64,000 nt of DNA from Sialis fuliginosa (GCA_961205875.1 OY540814.1:12258993-12322992); one strand, 5' to 3'. Shown: positions 36,597 to 49,495, numbered from the stretch's first letter. Program-made: numbers and translations. The notes: a model not told the origin generated them from the sequence alone.

Positions 36597-37778
36597 ATTG
36601 CTTTTGGATCATTTCAGTTTTTTTTATGTATCAAATGTACTACATGTATTTAAATTATTCACATTTTGACAGACATTAAGCAGCATTATTATGGTCATTA
36701 TACTCGTATCTCTCAATAGACATTTTCAAATCATGAAGCCTTTGTTAGTATATTTCTATTAGGTATAATTTGTAATATTTATTTCGCACGGAACTAAACC
36801 TAAAAAAATGCTGTCGTTAAATATTCCAAATTTAGCCAAACCTCCCCCCACATTTCATTTATCCCTTAGACGATTTTAAAATTATTACTCACTGAAGCTT
36901 ATTCTGTGTGAGATTTGACGTTAGCGAATTTAATTCGTGGATTACAAATCTTGACGTACCTACTTCGGATTTGCTAAAACCCATAATCCGAAAGGTTATT
37001 CATCAAACAATAGTATTTGAAATGTGAACAGAAAGGAAAATCGGATTTATTAAAAGTAGATTTCACGTGCCATATATTTCTATATATAAAGTATTATGTT
37101 TTATACCCATTGTTATTGATATTTAATAAATAAATAAATAAATAAACTATTTATACACTCTAGTAATTGTTTTGTTTGTATTTCGCGATAATACAAAATG
37201 AATCAATTTTATTTTTAACATGTATTTTTATTAGTAATTTTAGTGTGTTTCGTAATTACAATATTTGGCAGTAAAGAATTATACATGCACGTTACATAAT
37301 AAAATGTAAATTATTTTTCTTCTTTATGTGCTTCATGTCAACTGGATCATCTACTTTTCTGACAGCTCTTTATAAAATGTAAATGGTTCGTATAAAAATC
37401 ATATAATGGAAAAGATCTGCAAAGCTCAGAAAAATACTTGTGGATATACGTATTGTATTATCTTGATTGTTCGGTTTATGTCCGGTTTCACACACGATAG
37501 TTACGTGCAGTGGATCTCGAAATGTTTGATAACTATTAATTTGACCAATCCAGAGCTCTTTTAACTCATAATTCAAGTTATTTTCGAAAAAAAAAATGTC
37601 AATAAAATATTTTTTTATAGTTTTATATTACACAAGTAATCTATGGTAAATTCAAATATTGCAGCCTTTTTCCAAAATTGAAAAAAAAAAATTTTAACGC
37701 CACATCTCCAAAACGGTTTAAGGTACAGTCCTGCGGTTTGAAAACGTAAACTATTCATGTAATTTTCTATAAGATACA
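36597..37778. other. AT-rich interval, nothing recognised
   Basis: (TAAA)n microsatellite at about 37,122-37,146. A 68-codon antisense frame at 37,370-37,576 has no recognisable motif. Confidence 0.45.
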
Positions 37779-38025
37779 GACCTGTGACAGCTAAATTGTA
37801 TGTCGTGGCACAGTAGCGCGCCGCGAAAAAGTCCAGGTGTGCCGCGAAAGATTAAAAAATATAGATTAATATTAAATATATTATTTTATTATGATAACAA
37901 TTTATGTATTGTTGTTCGTACTAGTAAAATATATTTAAATTTTGTTGGGATTTTTATTTGGTGTGCTGCGAAATAAATTCTCCCCGCCCAGTGTGTCGTA
38001 AGGTAAAAAAGTTTGGCAGACACTG
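37779..38025. mobile_element. Probable hAT-type MITE
   Basis: The right end 'aaaaaagtttggcagacactg' (to 38,025) matches the common hAT terminus. The left end 'cagacctgtgacagctaaat' aligns loosely with its inverse, and both ends continue into 'gtcgtggcacag'/'cccagtgtgtcg' and 'gtgtgccgcgaaa'/'ggtgtgctgcgaaa' text. No clear 8-bp duplication remains. Confidence 0.45.
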
Positions 38026-39287
38026 ATTTAGAGTAAGTGCTTTACTTTATTACTAATAAACGAGAGTATCGATTTGCTGTTATTTCCTGCAATTCTTGTG
38101 TAGTGTTTTATCGAATGCGACAAGACGCTGGCGAGTGTTCGGAATCAATTAACGATTGTTTTTATCACTAAAAAGGTTTGTTCACTTAAACACGATCCTT
38201 CTATTGTTCTTTAATCTAGATTTAGATGTGTACAAGGTAAATTGTAGATACTTTCTGTGTACTCTGAAATGTTTGGATACCAGCTGTTTTAGTACAGAAT
38301 GATATTTTTGTGATATTTGTTTTTGTGTTCAATTAAAAGTAATTAATCGATGTTAATATTGATTTAGAAAAGTAATTATTGTATTGAGGTTAATGTAATA
38401 AAAATAATAACGCAGCTACACAAAAAAAAGTAAAAGTGCGGATCGAGCATAGTCGAAATCCAATTTTTTCGAATTTTCTGCTTACCAGTTTTTTTTATTT
38501 GAGCTTAAATTTTGGACTTAGGTTGAATTTTTCCAAAAAGAGGGAGGGGGGATACCAAAAAAGTGACTTATATAGAATTGTAGTATTGGTCGAGCATAGT
38601 CGAAATCCAAATTTTTTGAATTTTTTGCTTACCCAATGTCAATGTAAAATACAGGACAGTATTCTTCTAAATAATTGGTCCTTTTGGAGATTTTACAAAG
38701 TTGCTAGAATTAACAGACGTTGGTGAAACTCGACATTACGCGAATTTCACATTTTAATTTATTCAATTCATATTACTGAATAATATTTAATCTTAAGCAC
38801 AATATTGAAATCATTAAAACATTTCATTTACGTCATTTATCTGGAAGGAGGGGCTTCATTGCGAATGAATATATTTACTATAAAAAACAAAAATGTAATT
38901 GAAATTCTAGTCGAGAGAGATATATAACAGATGTTAACAATTTATTATAAAAATATGTAAGCTATCTTATTTGTATTCTAAAAAGATAAGATATATAAAA
39001 TTACAGCAATAAAAAATATAATATAATGCATATCTTCTACAAACATCTCTAAAAAACTAAACGATAGTCGTAACTCGAATAGTATCTTACATTTCCTCTT
39101 GCAGAAAAGTAAATATTGATATAGAGATGATTACTTCTCTTTCCTCTTCATCTTTATTTCTTTTATACTAACGTAAAATATGGAAATAATCTAGTCTACA
39201 TTTTATTTTATTTGTCGTAACATAATATACACAACACATAAATTTAAAAGAAATTAAATGTTTAATAAGCAGACTTATTTTTATTTT
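38026..39287. repeat. Interval with a relative of the 59.66-kb MITE
   Basis: At 38,437-38,640 the block 'gatcgagcatagtcgaaatc' and 'cgaattttctgcttacc' occurs twice in direct orientation (38,443 and 38,588). A 'gggataccaaaaaagtgac' block with 'ttatatagaattgtagtattg' lies between the two. The same text forms the inverted termini of the MITE at 59,658-59,869, so this is a rearranged family member. The remainder is AT-rich and empty. Confidence 0.55.
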
Positions 39288-39455
39288 GAACAAGCTGACT
39301 TCATTCACGTGGAATTTATGTTAGGTAGGAGCTGTCAGAAAAGGAGAAAATTCACTTGACATAAAAACTATGAAAAAGAAGAAGGGCAGGTACTACAGAT
39401 TTCTGTTATGATAGTCGATAAAACATATAACTATGTTCTTCCTTAGGATGCACTT
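39288..39455 (+). repeat. RTE/SINE-like fragment
   Basis: It contains 'tgacttcattcacgtggaat', 'gttaggtaggagctgtcag', 'actatgaaaaagaagaag', 'cagatttctgttatgatag' and 'ttccttaggatgcac', as in the element at 18,011-18,308. Confidence 0.55.
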
Positions 39456-41071
39456 TTCCTTAATAACAAGAACTCAAAAAAAAAAAATTAAACACGAATT
39501 TTAGAACATTCTGTATAAACATTTATAAGTAGGTACATTGAAAGTTCTACGATTCCAATTATAAAATGAATTGAATTGTTCAAAACTTTAATAAAAATAA
39601 TATTTTCTAATTAAACCCACACCCTACAACTTGCAATGTATAAATTGTAAAAGTTGAAACACTTTTTATATATGGTTATAAATTTCAGTCTAAGAAAATA
39701 CACTTAAAAGGCTTCTATTAATTTACACTAAAAAAATTAGATTGAATTATTGTTCTACATCGGGCAGGCGGCGACGCACGGCGGCAGTAAGGCAGACAGG
39801 CTCGGTCAACGAGCTAGCATATACAGTCCGGATGTCAACCCCCTCGTTGCACCAGTGACTTGTTGTGTGGGGGGTAAATGGGTATATGACAAAATATTTT
39901 TTTTTACAATTCTACCTACATTTGTAACGATGACCAGTGTTATAATCTAGTTTACAAAGGTTGTTTATTTACGTATAAAAACGCTGATTTTTTATGCCAT
40001 TTATTTTATTTTATTTATTAAAAAATGGAATTTACATAGATAAGTAATGTACAATACCTAGATAGGTATTGTGTACAAAGTAACAGATTTCACTATCTCG
40101 AAATTTTTGAAGTTGTACTTTCTTGAGCATTGGGGATAAAATTTTAATAAGTGACGAAATGCAATAAAGGAACTTTAAGTTAGGTTAGGTTAGGTGTGCA
40201 TATATCTTTTACCGGCTATGTTCACTCGTGTAGATAATACAGATTTATGTTATGATACTCTGTGAAACAGATTTTTAGTTTTACATTTGCTCGCTAGATG
40301 TCACTACTAGTTTCAGCATTTTTTTTTCATAACGCCAAAAAAGTATAACTTCTAACGTGCGTACATAAGTACACACATCCACTTTCATTTTTAAATTAGG
40401 TTATTGAATTTCTCCTTATCAGTAAAAAAAATGTATAGAAAAATTTAGGATAAGTCATATGTTTTTTTAACACAAAAAAAAACTATCAAAAACTAGGATT
40501 AGTCTCAAAAGCCTAAAATATTTACATTGTACAAAGAGCCTACCATTGTGTATTTTTTCATACTCTTTTCTATTCATTAGAATCTCGAACAATTGCAATT
40601 TTTACATGAGACTTAAAAAAGTATTTGTCTATTGTAAATAAGCAATCAATACATATTAAACAAATAAACAATGGCTATACTCCAATGAGATAGTTTGCAT
40701 GCGCCACTGTGGTAGTGCGGCACGCCCGATGCAGTGGCGCCGCAGCTGTGGGTGTTCTGCCGGATTCTTGGCAATGTCTACATCGCTTTGTACTTATTTA
40801 TAAATATTTGTGTGTACGATACATTCTTTCATAGACGCGCTGTCATTCTACTGCCTTTATTAAATACGTGAATAGTTTTGCTTTTATAAACAAGTAAACA
40901 TATTGTAAATATTCTTGTTTCTTGTGCTTTTGTTAAAAATGTAATCATTTTTTATTATTATAGATATAACTACTCATCTTCTGTTTGTTAGTTATGATTT
41001 ACATATTCAAATAAATAGAATGCAATTTGTAAATCGATGCAACATTTTTTTATTTGTGTATGAAAATGTTT
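39456..41071. other. Interval with a GC-richer patch and a short hairpin
   Basis: The region 39,757-39,878 is GC-rich ('gggcaggcggcgacgcacgg', 'ggctcggtcaacgagctag') and lies in a 66-codon frame that I do not recognise. At 40,701-40,740 GCGCCACTG and CAGTGGCGC form a 9-bp inverted pair around 22 bases. A further RTE/SINE fragment is at about 40,180-40,275. Confidence 0.4.
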
Positions 41072-41685
41072 ATTAACTTCTCAGTATAGGGAAGTTATTT
41101 TAATGGGTGCGGAAATAGAAATAAAAAATTTGAACATTTCAAGGTCACTACAGTTTATTATACATATTTTTTTAAATATGTGTGTGTGTACGTACGTACA
41201 CAAATAAAAAATTATATTGATTTCATTGGGCTACCAATCAAAGCGTCTTGATGGTAATATGATTAGAAAAAAATTCATCAAATTCGGTCCAACCGTTTTT
41301 TTTTTACTGCAAAAAATCAGATCTAATTTGTTTTGGTGGCAATCGATACTTTGAAATATCAAATATTTTTATAGTTTTTATCAAATAACATCTTATCTAT
41401 AAATATTATAAAACAAAGTCTCACGCCGCGTCTGTCTGTGCACGATTTTATCATTAACTACTGAACGGATTTCATTCCGGTTTTCACTAATGGATAGAAT
41501 GTTTCACGAGAATGGTTAAAGTGTATAATTTGTAGATATTTTGTGTAAATTTCATGAAGTCAAATGCGTATAATATAAAATTATATATTTTTATGAAATA
41601 ACATTTTATAATTTTTTATAATAGTGAAAAAATAATTAATTAGCCATACCATGCTATGTAGTTGGTTGTGTAGACCTCAAATCTA
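41072..41685 (+). repeat. Dispersed repeat family C, copy 3
   Basis: It starts 'ttaacttctcagtataggga' and continues through 'aaggtcactacagt', 'ctactgaacggatttcatt', 'ccggttttcactaatgg' and 'aatgcgtataatataaaatt' to 'taccatgctatgtagttgg'. It is longer than copy 1 because a segment at 41,180-41,400 containing 'tcaaattcggtccaaccg' is retained. Confidence 0.7.
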
Positions 41686-42547
41686 AAAACGCATTGGAAT
41701 TCCTTCGTACATTAATTATATTGCACATCCTGCTGATATATGTATACGATTTGAAATCCAAACTGTGTTTAATTCTTGAAAACGAATAAAAAATAACTGG
41801 ACGTGTGAATAATGCAATTAAAGTTCGCACCAAAATTGTGGGTAGAAAAAGCGGCGTCTGGAAGTTTATGTACTTTATTTAATTACAAATTAAATGTTAA
41901 TTAGATATAAAACCTTACTGCGTTAATGGCTAAAGCAATTTAGCGAAATAGGGTCAAAAATGTCTTCCTCGTAAAATTGTTTTTATTTACATAATTTTTC
42001 TGTTGAGGTAAATTGTTCTTATTATTTTAGATTTATCGCTAGCTTAACGCGTTTTATATTATTATACTGATTCAGATAAAAGATTAAAAATAATGCGCAT
42101 TTATAAGTACTTAAAAAAATCTCTGTATTTAATTGTTAAGTAAAAATTAAAATAAATGATTAAATTCCGTGAAATAATTATAACACGTCAGTGAATTTTA
42201 CTTTGATCATAATTATGAAATTAATTTCAAATATTCAATTTCATTTATACAACTTTTAATTTAAAGTATCTGGCATGATGATAAGAAATTATAATTTCAC
42301 TTTTTTTATTGAAAATGTGACAATTTTTTAAACAAGACGACTTAATTAACAATCCTCAGGATATATTAATTTTTTATTGAAACTTTTACATACAGGGTTT
42401 GACAAAAGTAAGAGCCGGAAGAATTTTTTGCGTTAGTATCAATTATATTTAAAAAATGTATTTAAAAAGTTCATTCAAACTGCCTAGTTATGACATCATG
42501 AATCAAAAAAACTAACTTTAATTACTAAAAAATCAAAATAAAGTAAA
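41686..42547. other. AT-rich interval, nothing recognised
   Basis: A lone 'tacagggtttgacaaaag' block near 42,392 resembles the ends of the fold-back at 46.3 kb. I find no partner. Confidence 0.45.
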
Positions 42548-42660
42548 AAACATCTGCCAAGTAAATGCACAGTGCTTCCTTTTATACTTTTTTTTTGTTT
42601 CATTCTAAAACGATCACAAAGCTTCTCGTATCTTCGATATTGCGAGGAAGCAAAATATTT
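42548..42660 (-). repeat. Dispersed repeat family A, copy 4 (both ends, no middle)
   Basis: The family's 3' end ('catctgccaagtaaatgcac', 'agtgcttcct') and its 5' end ('ctaaaacgatcacaaagctt', 'ctcgtatcttcgatattgcg', 'aggaagcaaaata') are joined through about 17 T-rich bases. The 400-bp middle of the full copies is missing. Such an internal deletion is what a DNA transposon or MITE would leave. Confidence 0.65.
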
Positions 42661-43009
42661 TCTATACATATAAATAAATGAATTAAAAAAATGTATGGAA
42701 CTAAAATTACTTGTTTTTCATTTTGAATCAGTATTAGTTTTATTTTTATTGTTTTCGATTAGTTTTAATAATAACTTATACATATATTATTTTTAAAAGA
42801 AAGAATCTTTCCAACTTCCAACAGTACCAATATTGCCCTTTAGAAAAATATTTCATGACGTCATAACAAATTACTCATGAAGAAGAAAAAAACAAATGCC
42901 TAAAAAATCGCTTAAAATTCCCATAGAACTTTTTTCAATACATGTTTTAGTATATTTAATTTAGTGACTAACCGCATATTGTAGATATGTATATTGTATA
43001 TATTATGTA
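42661..43009. other. AT-rich interval, nothing recognised
   Basis: No feature supported. Confidence 0.45.
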
Positions 43010-43242
43010 GAGTTGCATGCAGAAGTAGTCGACCAGTGTTTTACAAACTTAGTAGGCTCTCCTCCCATTTGATTATTATAATATTTAAACTTGATATACA
43101 ATTAATTAATGAAATGGATGTATGTATATTTGTGTTTTTATTTAAAATGATGTAACTATTTAATATATTTATAATAGTTTCGAAACTATTGTAAGCGATT
43201 CTTACCTTTAGGATGGCAGACGACTTCTGAAGCTCATAGTAC
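43010..43242 (+). repeat. Dispersed repeat family B, copy 2
   Basis: It starts 'gagttgcatgcagaagtagt' and ends 'cttctgaagctcatagtac'. It is shorter than copy 1 at 30,120 because copy 1 holds extra AT-rich sequence near its start. A 73-codon antisense frame here is a shadow. Confidence 0.75.
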
Positions 43243-46049
43243 ATATACTTCAAAAAATTCAATTTCGATATAATCTGTACCCCAGGGAATATTATAAGTA
43301 CCTATCTTATAACTTTTAACAATGAGTTATTATAATACAAAAACAAATTATACCAACATGACTTTAAATTCATGACATTCGAGGACAAAAAAAATAAACA
43401 GGAAACAAGGCGCGTCCATCATAAAACTAGGCTGCGCCCAAACTAATTTTCACTGTAATATTGGTGTTTTTTTTTAATAATCTTTAATCCAATTTATTTT
43501 AAGTAATTGATACACATTGTGTAAATTTTATTATCAATAAACTGACTTTAATTTTACGATAAGATAAAACAAATTTGTTTTCTAAATGAAACATGTTTTA
43601 GAGTTATTATTACTTCTTTTTATTTTCTTTACGGGATTCTTGTATAAAACAAATGTTAAATGTACCGTTTCTATTTTTAATTTGCATTTAATAGATGCTG
43701 TTTTATAGATCTGTTTTATTCCCGGTATAAAATATTATTTTCTTTGATATAAAGACCATATATGCAGACTACAATTGTTATGAAATCAGCAGTATTCTTA
43801 ATTAGTAAGAGCATTTTAATTATATTCAAACGGAGTACCTATTATTCTATGTATAATTGTGAAATTTTTTTTATATTTTTATTCCTTTTTTCATTTTGAG
43901 TATCTATTTACTGTTCTGAATTGTAATAGTACATTGTAAGTTTATAAATGAACTAGAACATGATTAACCTTAGTTGCAAGTCATGTTGTATGCGTGTCTA
44001 ATGTATTACTTATTAACTCATTATATTTTAATTTTGCTTCATCATCAATACAAGATGAGATTTTATTGTATTACTATGTAATACAATTTGTTAAATATTT
44101 CTAACTAGAATATAATCTACCCGTGACAGTCTACGTATATTTTAAATTCGGTGAATTCCCCAGCGAATGGTTGCTCTAACAACGTAGTCACTTCATTCAA
44201 ACCGCGGCTGCGCGACATATAATTGACTATCCTTTCCTTCTTTTTGATTAGAAAGTATAATTTTTAAATTTTTCATATTTCTCAATTTTAATATAAATTG
44301 GTGGTTGAGTTAGTTATATTAATATCATAAGTACCTTTTTTTGATTTCTTCTTTTATTTTTACCCGAAAAAAGGAGAGAATTATCAATTATATGCTAGTG
44401 AAAAATTCCGGGTAGCTCCGCGTTCTGCGTTGTCTTCTTGACGCCTTTTCGGTCGAATCCTATCGGCCATCTTCAGGTCTGGTCGGAACTTAGTTCTTTG
44501 AATTTCGTTTGTCTAGTCACTAGTCAACTCGGAACTCAAAACGAAAAAATAAAAAAAATAAAGTTTTTTATTAACATATTTTTTTACAAAATATTAGGAA
44601 TGTACATGAGAAGAGCCAAGTCAGGTAAATATCATCTCGTCTCATCTTGGTTTTTGGAATTGAAGTCTCGACTTGGTCATGAACTGACAATCTCGTAAAA
44701 AGTTTAGTTGGTTTCGTTTCATACACGTAAATTTTAACTCATTATTGATAATATTTTGAAACGAAGACTTGTAATGAATAAATCTCATTTTGGCACTAGA
44801 AAATATAAATTGTTAATTTGTTATGATAGGTCTGCCGTAAATAAATTTTCATATAGCCTAACCTAATTCTAAGGTCTTTAGTTTGTTAGCAGTGAAATTT
44901 TCTTAAAATCAGTTAATTTTTTTTGTGAAGTCAGAACAGAGACACCGTAAAAATTGAATTATATTTCTTGTAAAACGAGGTAAAAACTAAACAAATATTT
45001 ATATATATATTGGTATTGGTTATCAGGATGTAGTACTGTTAGATAATTGGAAAAATGAAATGAAAAACCAATGAAAAATGCCATATTCAATATTGAATTA
45101 CAAAGAAAATTCAATAGAGAATCAAATGAAAAAATCTCACAAACAAGCGAATGTGATTCATCCTATTACATAGCTATTGATGAAATGGAGTTTTTTTTTA
45201 TATGTACAGTTATTATACAGCACCGTATATAATAAAATAATCAAATATCAAAGATGAAATTTGTACGTTCGTTAATTTGAACTGTACTTATATTATACGT
45301 TTTAAAAAAATAAATTATACCAAATATATTTTTTTGATTTTTATTACAATATAGTTCCAAATTTGTACTAATTGTAAGTATTAAAAACAAAACATAAGTG
45401 GAATCCAATCACCCTCAAAACACAAAAAGAATAAATCAATTTAGATTTAAAAACACATTTTTCTTTTTTGCTATATTTTACAAAAATTCACTGCGGAAAA
45501 AGTCATCAATAAACGATTTAAAAATTAAATTTGGCCTCTCATTCAATTTTAAAAACACTCTTATGGATATTTAATCAAGACAGAAGATAAATAAATTTCC
45601 TGAAGTAGCGTATATATAATTTTCTTATATTTATATAAGGTCTATAAATATATGGGAGTTAAAACAAGTACGTGTACATTTTATCTTAAAACGTTTAATT
45701 ATAAGTTAATAAATAATAAGTGAACGTGCATTATTTTCCTCATGTATGCTTTTACTTTCCGTAACACGTAGAAACGAAAGCGATTACATATATTAACGTG
45801 TTATTAAATATTGCGGTGACATATTTTAGCTGAGTGTTCTTGTAATGAAATTTGAGAAAGGGTATATTTCATGCTAAGCATGCGCCCACCCTCACACACG
45901 AAAATAAACAAATTAATTTAATTTACGTTTGGTTGCACAGTATAAAGTTTCCTTCATGTATTGAGTGGCAATGAAAACATATTTGTAAATTACTCGTATC
46001 GAAAGCTAGTTTTATTATTTTAAATTAATTAATTTAGAGAATAAGGGTC
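43243..46049. other. AT-rich interval, no gene
   Basis: A somewhat GC-richer patch at 44,400-44,480 ('gggtagctccgcgttctgcg') lies in an 86-codon frame without motifs. A CGAGAC/GTCTCG-rich tract lies at 44,610-44,700. Otherwise nothing. Confidence 0.45.
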
Positions 46050-46310
46050 GATCCAGACTATCGAGCCGGTTTCGCTCCATTCAAATATAAATAAACAATA
46101 AACAATGAAATTATTCACACTATAGGTATCGGTAAAGCCTGGTTTACACGCTACGATAAATCGTAACAATTCGATCGTTACGATAAATTGTTACGATAAA
46201 TCGAAAGAGTGTGTACTGTTTACATGCAACGATTTCTTGTCCAATATTCATTGTCGACCGCCGTACACTCAGTTAGCTTTTGCCACGGAGGAAGTATTGT
46301 TGTGGTCGTT

Positions 46311-47831
46311 ATACAGGGTGGGGCAATAGTGTGTGGAAGTTCGATAGCTCGTAGACCATAAAAGATAAAAAAATCTTTCTAATGCAGATGTAAACTGTGG
46401 GTAAATGCGTATACATAGAAATTATTTTCAAATATACAGGGTGCTACAAAAAAGTGTGGCATGCTTAAGGTAATATTTTTTAAATGGAATGCCCCGAATA
46501 TTTTTGCATATTTAACACTTCTCTTGGGATGTTTATTCATATCGAAAATATTAGCGCCATCTGATGTGCGGTTTAACCGTAATAGTATTTTTTTTCAAAA
46601 AAATTGATGTTTACATAACTCTACTTAAAAATTCACCACTTCCGCGTCAGCATCTTTGAAGACGAAATTAAATATGGACCTTATTGTAGGAGGTTGGTGG
46701 GTGCTTTTGTTAAAATATCTTAGAACCACCATGTACAGGGTGTTCAAAATTAATTTTCAAATTTTGAGAACTTCGAAGTTATTTTTCTCAACTATTTCAA
46801 ATGGAACACCCTATATATTTTTTAACGATGTTATGTAGAATTACATATCGAACATTTTTTGTTGTACATCCTTATGGTTATTTGTAACCATTTTTGATTT
46901 ATTGAGCAAAAAGTACAAAAATCAACAATATTTACTAAAAAAAATGAAATTTTTTTAAAATAAAATAAAACACCATGTACAGGATGTTCATGTTGCTCAT
47001 TAAAACAGCATGAATTTTTTTCAGTTAGCAAACAGATGCTTTATTATTTTATCAAACACAAATAACCAAAATAATTTACAACCATATAAATTCACTAATA
47101 CGCAGTGTGAAATCGCGACAGAAACATAAAATGCTGTTTTTATGGGCAACATGAACACTCTGTACATGTTGTTTTATTTTATTTTTAAAAAATTTCATTT
47201 TTTTTAGTAAATATTGTTGATTTTTGTACTTTTTGCTCAATAAATCAAAAATGGTTACAAATAACCATAAGTATGTACAACAAAAAATGTTCGATATGTA
47301 ATTCTACATAACATCGTTAAAAAATATATAGGGTGTTCCATTTGAAATAGTTGAGAAAAATAACTTCGAAGTTCTCAAAATTTGAAAATTAATTTTGAAC
47401 ACCCTGTACATGGTGGTTCTAAGATATTTTAACAAAAGCACCCACCAACCTTCTACAATAAGGTCCATATTTAATTTCGTCTTCAAAGATGCTGACGCGG
47501 AAGTGGTGAATTTTTAAGTGGAGTTATGTAAACATCAATTTTTTTGAAAAAAATACTATTACGGTTAAACCGCACAACAGATGGGGCTAATATTTTCGAT
47601 ATGAATAAACATCCCAAGAGAAGTGTTAAATATGCAAAAATATTCGGGGCATTCCATTTAAAAAATATTACCTTAAGCATGCCACACTTTTTTGTAGCAC
47701 CCTGTATATTTGAAAATAATTTCTATGTATACGCATTTACCCACAGTTTACATCTGCATTAGAAAGATTTTTTTATCTTTTATGGTCTACGAACTATCGA
47801 ACTTCCACACACTATTGCCCCACCCTGTATA
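46311..47831. mobile_element. 1.5-kb fold-back element inserted in the Harbinger relic
   Basis: 'atacagggtggggcaatag' and 'tgtgtggaagttcga' at the left are inverted at the right end ('tcgaacttccacacactatt', 'gccccaccctgta'). The arms match over about 680 bp with few differences. The loop is about 46,990-47,160. TCGTT is repeated at 46,306-46,310 and 47,832-47,836, a candidate 5-bp duplication. Within each arm, ACAGGGTG-like motifs recur about every 100-300 bp (46,313; 46,437; 46,736; 46,978 'acaggatg'). Mirror-image frames, such as the two 60-codon ones at 46,656 and 47,304, arise from the symmetry. I cannot name the family. Confidence 0.75.
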
Positions 47832-47832
47832 T

Positions 47833-48030
47833 CGTTTGTTTAGCAAGAAAAGTGAAAAGGTCACGAAGTTGCTGAAGAAAAGGGTATTTTCTCATATAAA
47901 ATTATTGAAAGAATTGCGAAATGAACCCAATGATTGGCGGAATTATTTAAGAATGGATGAAGAGACTTATGTTGAGTTGTTAAGGTTAGTTTCTCCGTTT
48001 ATTGTGAAAAATGATACTGTTATCGTAACA
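47833..48030 (+). pseudogene. N-terminal fragment of a Harbinger transposase
   Basis: The frame encodes about 66 residues. Its core, LLKELRNEPNDWRNYLRMDE followed by ETYVELLRLV, matches the well-known conserved segment ahead of the DDE nuclease in insect Harbinger (HARBI1-like) transposases. A basic run KLLKKR precedes it. After 48,030 the frame passes into terminal-repeat sequence, so the DDE domain is missing. Upstream, 46,245-46,310 (in another frame, ATEEVLLWSL) may be the start of the same protein, now separated by the fold-back insertion. Confidence 0.75.
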
Positions 48031-48400
48031 ATGAATGGCTGCTACTTGTTTTCACATTCCAACTTGTCGTTACGATTCGCAAAAATTGATGCCGGCCAGC
48101 ATCAACCATCCAATCCAATTCCAATTCCAATAAATCGCTACAATGTCCTGTTTACACGCAATGATAAATCGTAACAATTCGATCGTTACGATAAATTGTG
48201 TAAACCAGGCTTAAGGTCTCAGTCCAATCTCGCTCCGATACAGCATAGTACAAAAAATATTTTTTTGTAGTGTGATCGAACCTGGCATGGATTATACCCA
48301 TTGGTTTTATCCACACTATCGATCCACTTTCGGGCCGGTCTCGTTCCATTAAAATATAAATAAACAATAAACAATGAACACTATAGGTATCGGTCAGATA

Positions 48401-48749
48401 TAATATAGAATTTAAATTAAATAAAAAACATAATAAATACAGTGTTCTATATTTTTATTCTCGACGTTTTTTTTCGCGTTCTCTATTTTATCAGCTATTT
48501 TATTCTATTTTTTCAAATAACTAATTCTAGACATCTTTACGAGTCCTTAGAAAGTTATTGTTGTATTCTTTACATCGAAATCTACAGCTTTCTTGTTAAA
48601 TCGTATCCCCGTATCTTTTCCCAACTCTATCTATTGCTATAACAACCTGAAATGCCTAGCACTGCAAGTCGTTGCTGAAATACGCAGTCATTTATACAAA
48701 TTCTTTGACTATCGCATGTATTAGATATAAAAAAACTTGAATTTTTTTT
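48401..48749. other. AT-rich interval, nothing recognised
   Basis: No feature supported. Confidence 0.45.
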
Positions 48750-49495
48750 TTACAGTTTTTGAAGTCGGTTTTATTTTTTTCCTTCAGAAAAAGTTTTTTA
48801 TATGGTTTCAACAATTTAATTTTTATATACTTTTTTAGTATTTTGAAGGGTTTTTTTGTAGTCGATTTTATATTTTTTCTTAAAAAGTTTTTTATTTTTC
48901 CCTTTTAAGAAGTCCATGGTCAGATTCTAATAAAATTTATATGGGACCACCTCGGGAGTATACAAACAAACAAATAAAACATGATAGGGTTCCGTATTCA
49001 TTCTCACTACGATTTATAAAAAATGGTTATTTCAAAATATTTCATAAACGATTTTTGCTATAATGTTCGTTATAATTTTCATTGAAAGGAGATACTAATT
49101 AAAAACTACATTCTGAAATTTTCTCAGTTTTTTTCTGATAACCACATTGAAAAGCAAATATATTGTGACTTAAGGGTTAAAATCAAAAGGTAATTTGACA
49201 TTTTTTGTTCCATACACCCCACAATGAGATAAGTGAATTTTTTTATATATATACTATTCAGTCTATTGAAAGGGGGTCCAAAAAAATTTCGTTTTTAAAA
49301 AAATCTTATCATTTCTATTTTTGGGTTATCAATTTACGTCCGTACATCAAATTTCATCTTAATCGGTATAACATTTATATAGACAGAGTGAAACTACTAG
49401 TTTTCTACGGGCGGTGTTATGCCCGAATATACATAAAAAATATATATTGTCAAATTTAGAACCTTATCCTTTTTTGAAGTCGGTTTTAAAAATAT
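48750..49495 (+). repeat. Dispersed repeat family D, copy 2, flanked by 'gaagtcggtttta' motifs
   Basis: The core 48,981-49,411 matches 36,070-36,596. The motif 'tttttgaagtcggtttta' occurs before it (48,756) and after it (49,471). A variant 'tttttttgtagtcgatttta' lies near 48,853 and text of the type 'atatgggaccacctcgggag' at 48,941. These flanking motifs are typical of lepidopteran retroelement ends. Confidence 0.65.

Larger units (their letters stand above)
46136..48211 (+). mobile_element. Non-autonomous PIF/Harbinger element (TAA duplication)
   Basis: The left end AGCCTGGTTTACAC (46,136) and the right end GTGTAAACCAGGCT (48,211) are exactly inverse. The trinucleotide TAA is duplicated on both sides (46,133-46,135 and 48,212-48,214). 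Three-base TAA/TTA duplications are the PIF/Harbinger hallmark. Just inside both ends is 'cgttacgataaattg'-type text in inverse orientation. Between 47,833 and 48,030 a piece of the transposase N-terminus survives. The rest of the enzyme is gone, and a 1.5-kb fold-back element has inserted at 46,311-47,831. Confidence 0.85.
46050..48400 (+). repeat. Duplicated flank around the Harbinger relic
   Basis: About 85 bp directly left of the Harbinger element (46,050-46,133; 'gccggtttcgctccattcaa', 'ataaataaacaataaac', 'cactataggtatcgg') recur in direct orientation about 80 bp beyond its right end (about 48,305-48,395; 'gggccggtctcgttccatta', 'aacaataaacaatgaac', 'actataggtatcggtc'). Both belong to an AT-rich repeat containing 'ccacactatcgatcc'. 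The Harbinger element inserted into, or next to, a tandem pair of this unnamed repeat. Confidence 0.6.

Noticed and set aside
46656..47486. Two nearly identical 60-codon frames on opposite strands
   Set aside because: They are mirror images produced by the fold-back element's inverted arms.
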